Shown: positions 60,679 to 64,000 of the stretch, in pieces | How the letters are laid out: each line of letters begins with the position of its first letter | Position numbering within the stretch: the stretch's first letter is position 1 | Assembly: GCA_963825505.1 (NCBI GenBank) | Contig: CAWGTL010000007.1 | Span: forward strand, 38,541 to 102,540 | DNA length: 64,000 nt | Source of the DNA: JBBQSN01 sp963825505 | GTDB lineage: Bacteria > Actinomycetota > Actinomycetes > Actinomycetales > CAWJMD01 | Direction: 5' to 3' | Made by a program: the position numbers and the translations under genes | Notes under the pieces: model-generated | What the model was told of the DNA's origin: nothing | Database searches by the model: none | Seen by the model: only the letters and a program-made list of their open reading frames with translations

Positions 60679-61751
60679 CCGCCCTGACGACGGGTCCGAC
60701 CACGACCTTCGACCGACCCGTGCACGCGTTCGCGGCCGAGCCCGCGGAGCAGCGCGGGCTCCCGCGCGACGGCGTGCGCCTGCTGGTGGCCACGCCCGAC
60801 GGAGTGCTGCACGCACGGTTCCACGACCTCGCCGAGCACCTGCGCGCCGGTGACCTCGTGGTGGTGAACGACTCGGCGACGGTGCCCGCGGAGATCGACG
60901 GGGTGGTGACGTCCGGTCGCCGTCCGGCCGACCCCGTGGTCGTGCACGTCGGAGCCCGCCTCGACGACGGCAGCCGCGTGGTCGAGCTGCGCACCTCCCC
61001 GCAGGCCGCCGACCCCGTGCTCGACGCCGCGCCCGGTGACACGGTGGACCTGCGCGGTCTCACCACGCTCACGCTGCTCGAGGCGTACCCGCACCCCGGC
61101 TCCTCCCCCACCGGCGCGGGCAACCGGTTGTGGCGCGCGCACGTGGCCGGGGAGCCGGTGCGGCGGGTGCTGGAGAAGCACGGACGCCCGATCGCCTACG
61201 GCTACCTCGACCACCGCTTCCCGCTGGAGGCCTACCAGACGGTGTTCTCGGTACGTCCAGGGAGCGCCGAGATGCCCAGCGCGGCACGGCCCTTCACCCC
61301 TGACCTCGTGACCCGGCTGGTCGCCCGCGGCATCGGGGTGGTGCCGGTGACGCTCCACACCGGGTTCTCGTCGCAGGAGGCGGGCGAGGCCCCGCAGCCG
61401 GAGTGGTTCGCGGTGCCGGGGGCGACCGCCGCCGCCGTGCGGGCCACGCGCGACGCAGGTGGCCGGGTCGTCGCGGTGGGCACCACGGTGACCCGGGCCC
61501 TGGAGTCGGCCGCCGGCGCGGACGGCGTGGTGCGCCCGAGGAGCGGCTGGACCACCCGCGTCGTCTCCTGCGACGACCCGCCGCAGGTGGTCACCGGGCT
61601 GGTGAGCGGGTGGCACGACCCGCAGGCCTCGCACCTGCTCCTGGTGGAGGCGGTCGCCGGCCCGCGGCTGACCCAGCAGGCGTACGACGCAGCCGTCGCT
61701 GGTGGCTACCTGTGGCACGAGTTCGGCGACGCCGCCCTGTACCTGCCCTGA
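60675..61751 (+). CDS. QueA-like S-adenosylmethionine:tRNA ribosyltransferase-isomerase family protein
   Basis: A 358-residue protein of the QueA family: DLVVVNDSATVPAEI (usually NDTRVIPARL), YGYLDHRFPLEAYQTVFS, GSAEMPSAARPFTPDLV, VTLHTGFSS and GTTVTRALES follow the QueA order. Key blocks differ from housekeeping QueA, and no tgt or queuosine-synthesis gene is near. It is translationally coupled to the SDR under SoxR control. A SAM-dependent transfer of ribosyl to a small molecule is possible; tRNA modification is less likely. Function is inference. Confidence 0.82.
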   Translation: MTALTTGPTTTFDRPVHAFAAEPAEQRGLPRDGVRLLVATPDGVLHARFHDLAEHLRAGDLVVVNDSATVPAEIDGVVTSGRRPADPVVVHVGARLDDGSRVVELRTSPQAADPVLDAAPGDTVDLRGLTTLTLLEAYPHPGSSPTGAGNRLWRAHVAGEPVRRVLEKHGRPIAYGYLDHRFPLEAYQTVFSVRPGSAEMPSAARPFTPDLVTRLVARGIGVVPVTLHTGFSSQEAGEAPQPEWFAVPGATAAAVRATRDAGGRVVAVGTTVTRALESAAGADGVVRPRSGWTTRVVSCDDPPQVVTGLVSGWHDPQASHLLLVEAVAGPRLTQQAYDAAVAGGYLWHEFGDAALYLP

Positions 61752-61773
61752 GGGTGGTCGCGGGCGCAGCAGG

Positions 61774-62422
61774 TCAGGCGAAGGCGGCCGACCGCACCCG
61801 CCCGTACTTCCGTCCTGCGACCACCTTCGAGATCAGCCGCACCGGCGCCGGGATGATCGCGGCCAGCTCGGCGGAGTCCTGCGAGGTCAGCCCGTCCGCG
61901 ACCCACTGCATGAACCACAATGCCCTGGGCCGCCGGGGCGTCGCGGCCCATCGCCTTCAGCGCGACGGCCAGCCGGTCCGGGTCGGCGCCCTCCATCAGC
62001 CCGCGCATCTCCGCCTCCTCGTGGGCGAAGTGCGTGGTGGCGGCCGCGCGCAACCGCGCGAGCCCGGCGGCGGCGTCCGCGGCGTCCGCGGCCGTGGCGG
62101 AGGTGCTCAGCCGCGCGAAGGCGGCCCGGGAGTCGGCCAGCCCGGCCACGATCTCCTCGTGCTCGTGGGTGAGGGTCGCGACGTCGCCCTCGTGCCCGCC
62201 CGCGGGGTCGCCGATCACCGGCCAGAGGTTGTGCTCCTCCCCCTCGTGGTGGTGGGTGAGCATCGTGTCGAAGTGGGCGAACGCCTCGCCGAGCGCCGCG
62301 GCCCGGCTCCGGTCGCCCGGCGCGAGGGCGTCGAGGGCGGCCTCGAACCGTCCGAGGTCGCGGCGGACGGCCTGGTGGATCAGCCGGTTCATCGTCTCGC
62401 CCTGGGTGATCACGTCTGCCAT
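61774..62422 (-). CDS. Hemerythrin HHE-domain-like protein, C-terminus frameshifted
   Basis: From ATG 62,422 the first 165 residues form a four-helix hemerythrin-type domain: LIHQAVRRDLGRFEAAL, FDTMLTHHHEGEEHNLWPVI, TLTHEHEEIVAGL and THFAHEEAEMRGLM provide the iron-ligand histidines and acids. Near 61,926 the frame breaks (CAGGGCA for CAGGCA); with one G removed it continues LWFMQWVADGLTSQDSAEL and LISKVVAGRKYGRVRSAAF to a stop at 61,774. The repaired protein has about 215 residues. Such proteins bind oxygen, NO or act in redox stress. Confidence 0.8.
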
Positions 62423-62493
62423 CGCATCAGGTCACCACACCTGGCCCCCCTCGGGAAGTGCCCGTTCGGGGGAGCCCGTCGTAGGGTCGGCCC

Positions 62494-63997
62494 GTGCCCG
62501 ACGAGAAGAACCCTGCCGACGAGAAGACCTCGACCGAGGACACCGCCGCCACCCCCGAGGTGAGCGACGACCTGGTCACGACGCGGCACCGGGTCAAGGC
62601 CGGGCGGCGCACGCTGCGCTACACCGCCACGTCCGGACGGGTCGTGCTGCGGCACGAGAAGCTCGACGAGGGCGAGTTCAAGGGCCACCGGCCGCAGGCG
62701 GAGGTGTTCGTCACGGCGTACACCCTCGACACCGGGACGGGGTCCGACGACGCCGACGCGAAGCCCGACCCGCAGCGCCCGGTGACGTTCTGCTTCAACG
62801 GCGGCCCGGGGTCGTCGTCGGTGTGGCTGCACCTCGGCCTGCTGGGCCCGCGACGGGTGCTGATGGGCGACGCCGGCGAGCTGCTCCCGCCGCCGTACGG
62901 CCTGGCCGACAACGCCGAGACGCTGCTGGCGCACTCCGACCTGGTCTTCATCGACCCGGTGTCGACCGGCTACTCGCGGGCCGTCGAGGGCGGCAAGCCC
63001 CAGGACTTCCACGGCTACACCGCCGACATCGAGTCCGTCGGCGAGGTGATCCGGCTGTGGACCACCCGCAACGGCCGCTGGATGAGCCCGAAGTTCCTCG
63101 CCGGCGAGTCGTACGGGACGCTGCGCGCCGCGGCGCTCGCCGAGCACCTGCAGTCGCGGTACGGCATGTACCTCAACGGGATCATGCTGATCTCGATGGT
63201 GCTCGACATGGGCACGATCCGGTTCACCGAGGGGAACGACCTCCCGCACGCGCTCTACCTGCCGACCTATGCCGCGATCGCCCACCACCACGGCCTGCAC
63301 GGCGACCGGACGCTGTCGCGACGTGCTCGCCGAGGCCGAGGAGTACGCCGCCCGCGACTACCCCTGGGTGCTGTCGCGCGGAGCGCGGCTGACGCCGTCC
63401 CAGCGCACCGCGGCCGTCCGGAAGATCGCCGGCCTCACCGGGCTGCCGCGCGAGTACGTCGACCGGGCCGACCTGCGGATCGAGCACCTGCGCTTCTTCA
63501 CCGAGCTGCTGCGCGGGCAGGGGCGCACGGTCGGGCGCCTGGACGGCCGGTTCGCCGGCTGGGACAAGGACCGCGTCTCCGAGCACCTCGACCGCGACCC
63601 GTCGTACACGGCCATCCACGGCCCCTACAGCGCCGCCTTCAACCACTACGTCCGCGAGGACCTCGGGTACCAGAGCGACCTGCCGTACGAGATCCTCACC
63701 GACAAGGTGCGGCCGTGGTCGTACAAGGAGTTCGAGGACCGCTCCGTCTCGGTGGTCTCGAAGCTCTCGGCCGCGATGCGCACCAACCCGCACCTGCGGG
63801 TGCACGTGGCCTGCGGCTACCACGACGGCGCCACGCCCTACACGGCCGCCGAGCACACCCTCGCCCACCTGCACATCCCGGACGACCTGCAGGCGAACAT
63901 CGAGGTCCGCTACTACGAGGCCGGCCACATGATGTACGTCCACGAGCCGTCCCGGGTGCAGCAGTCCAAGGACCTCGCGGCCTTCATCGGGAGCTGA
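62494..63997 (+). CDS. S10-family serine carboxypeptidase-like protein, frame interrupted
   Basis: From GTG 62,494 the frame reads DDLVTTRHRVKAGRRTLRYT, TFCFNGGPGSSSVWLHLGLL, FIDPVSTGYSRAVEG and the nucleophile FLAGESYGTLRAAALAEHLQ, up to about 63,316. One base further the protein continues RDVLAEAEEYAARDYPWVL, then ACGYHDGATPY (Asp) and YYEAGHMMYVHEPSR (His), to the stop at 63,995-63,997. Removing one T (CTGTCGCGAC) joins them into about 500 residues with a complete catalytic triad. No signal peptide; cytoplasmic S10-like peptidases of this kind occur widely in bacteria. Confidence 0.85.
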
Positions 63998-64000
63998 GCG

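Overview
The window is very GC-rich double-stranded chromosomal DNA from an actinomycete. The GC content, frequent GTG starts, ATGA/GTGA stop-start overlaps, BldC, DUF3073, a chaplin-domain surface protein, a split purS/purQ/purL set, an F420-type (Ddn-like) reductase and a DUF222/HNH gene all point there. A Micrococcales or Kineosporiales-like genome fits, but the genus cannot be fixed from the sequence. No insertion sequence, prophage or CRISPR array is visible.

Region 1 (about 310-17,330) is an accessory catabolic locus. A leftward operon encodes an S1-type sulfatase, a FadR-type GntR regulator and a GH3 glycosidase. Divergent from it runs a long rightward operon: an oligopeptide-type ABC importer (lipoprotein, two permeases, two ATPases), a beta-hydroxyacid dehydrogenase, an enolase-superfamily enzyme and an aldehyde dehydrogenase. 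An AraC regulator, a PhyH-type Fe(II)/2-oxoglutarate dioxygenase and a canonical formylglycine-generating enzyme (FGE) follow. The FGE is the maturation enzyme the sulfatase needs. The locus reads as a system for uptake and breakdown of a sulfated glycoside or sugar whose substrate is unknown. It ends in a methyltransferase gene remnant.

Region 2 (17,335-31,250) holds housekeeping and regulatory genes: DDAH, DUF1810, a lipoprotein, OhrR, a class V aminotransferase behind a SAM-IV riboswitch, an ABC-2 exporter divergent from a two-component system, a minimal zincin, a tRNA-Glu/Asp/Phe operon, an RsbW-like ATPase with a PAS domain, an SGNH hydrolase, a PadR/membrane-protein pair with a clear operator, HMG-CoA lyase and BldC.

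Region 3 (31,450-54,221) is a conserved actinobacterial core: valine/leucine dehydrogenase, a four-repeat chaplin protein with a sortase signal, DUF3073, purM, an M28 aminopeptidase sitting between purM and purF, purF, a PspC-type histidine kinase and regulator divergent from a PspC/toastrack membrane protein, an M23 endopeptidase, purL-purQ-purS and purC.

Region 4 (54,276-64,000) has a PIG-L deacetylase, an EAL phosphodiesterase with a degenerate GGDEF, an S8 protease with a five-residue tryptophan ladder, a SoxR regulator with a clear sox box ahead of an SDR and a QueA-like gene, a hemerythrin-like protein and an S10 carboxypeptidase.

Several otherwise well-conserved genes (the secreted protein at 34 kb, the DUF222/HNH gene, the S8 protease, the hemerythrin-like protein and the S10 peptidase) are split by single-base shifts. 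Most are +1, several inside G runs, so sequence error is at least as likely as gene decay. Those genes are given as whole spans with the shift positions.
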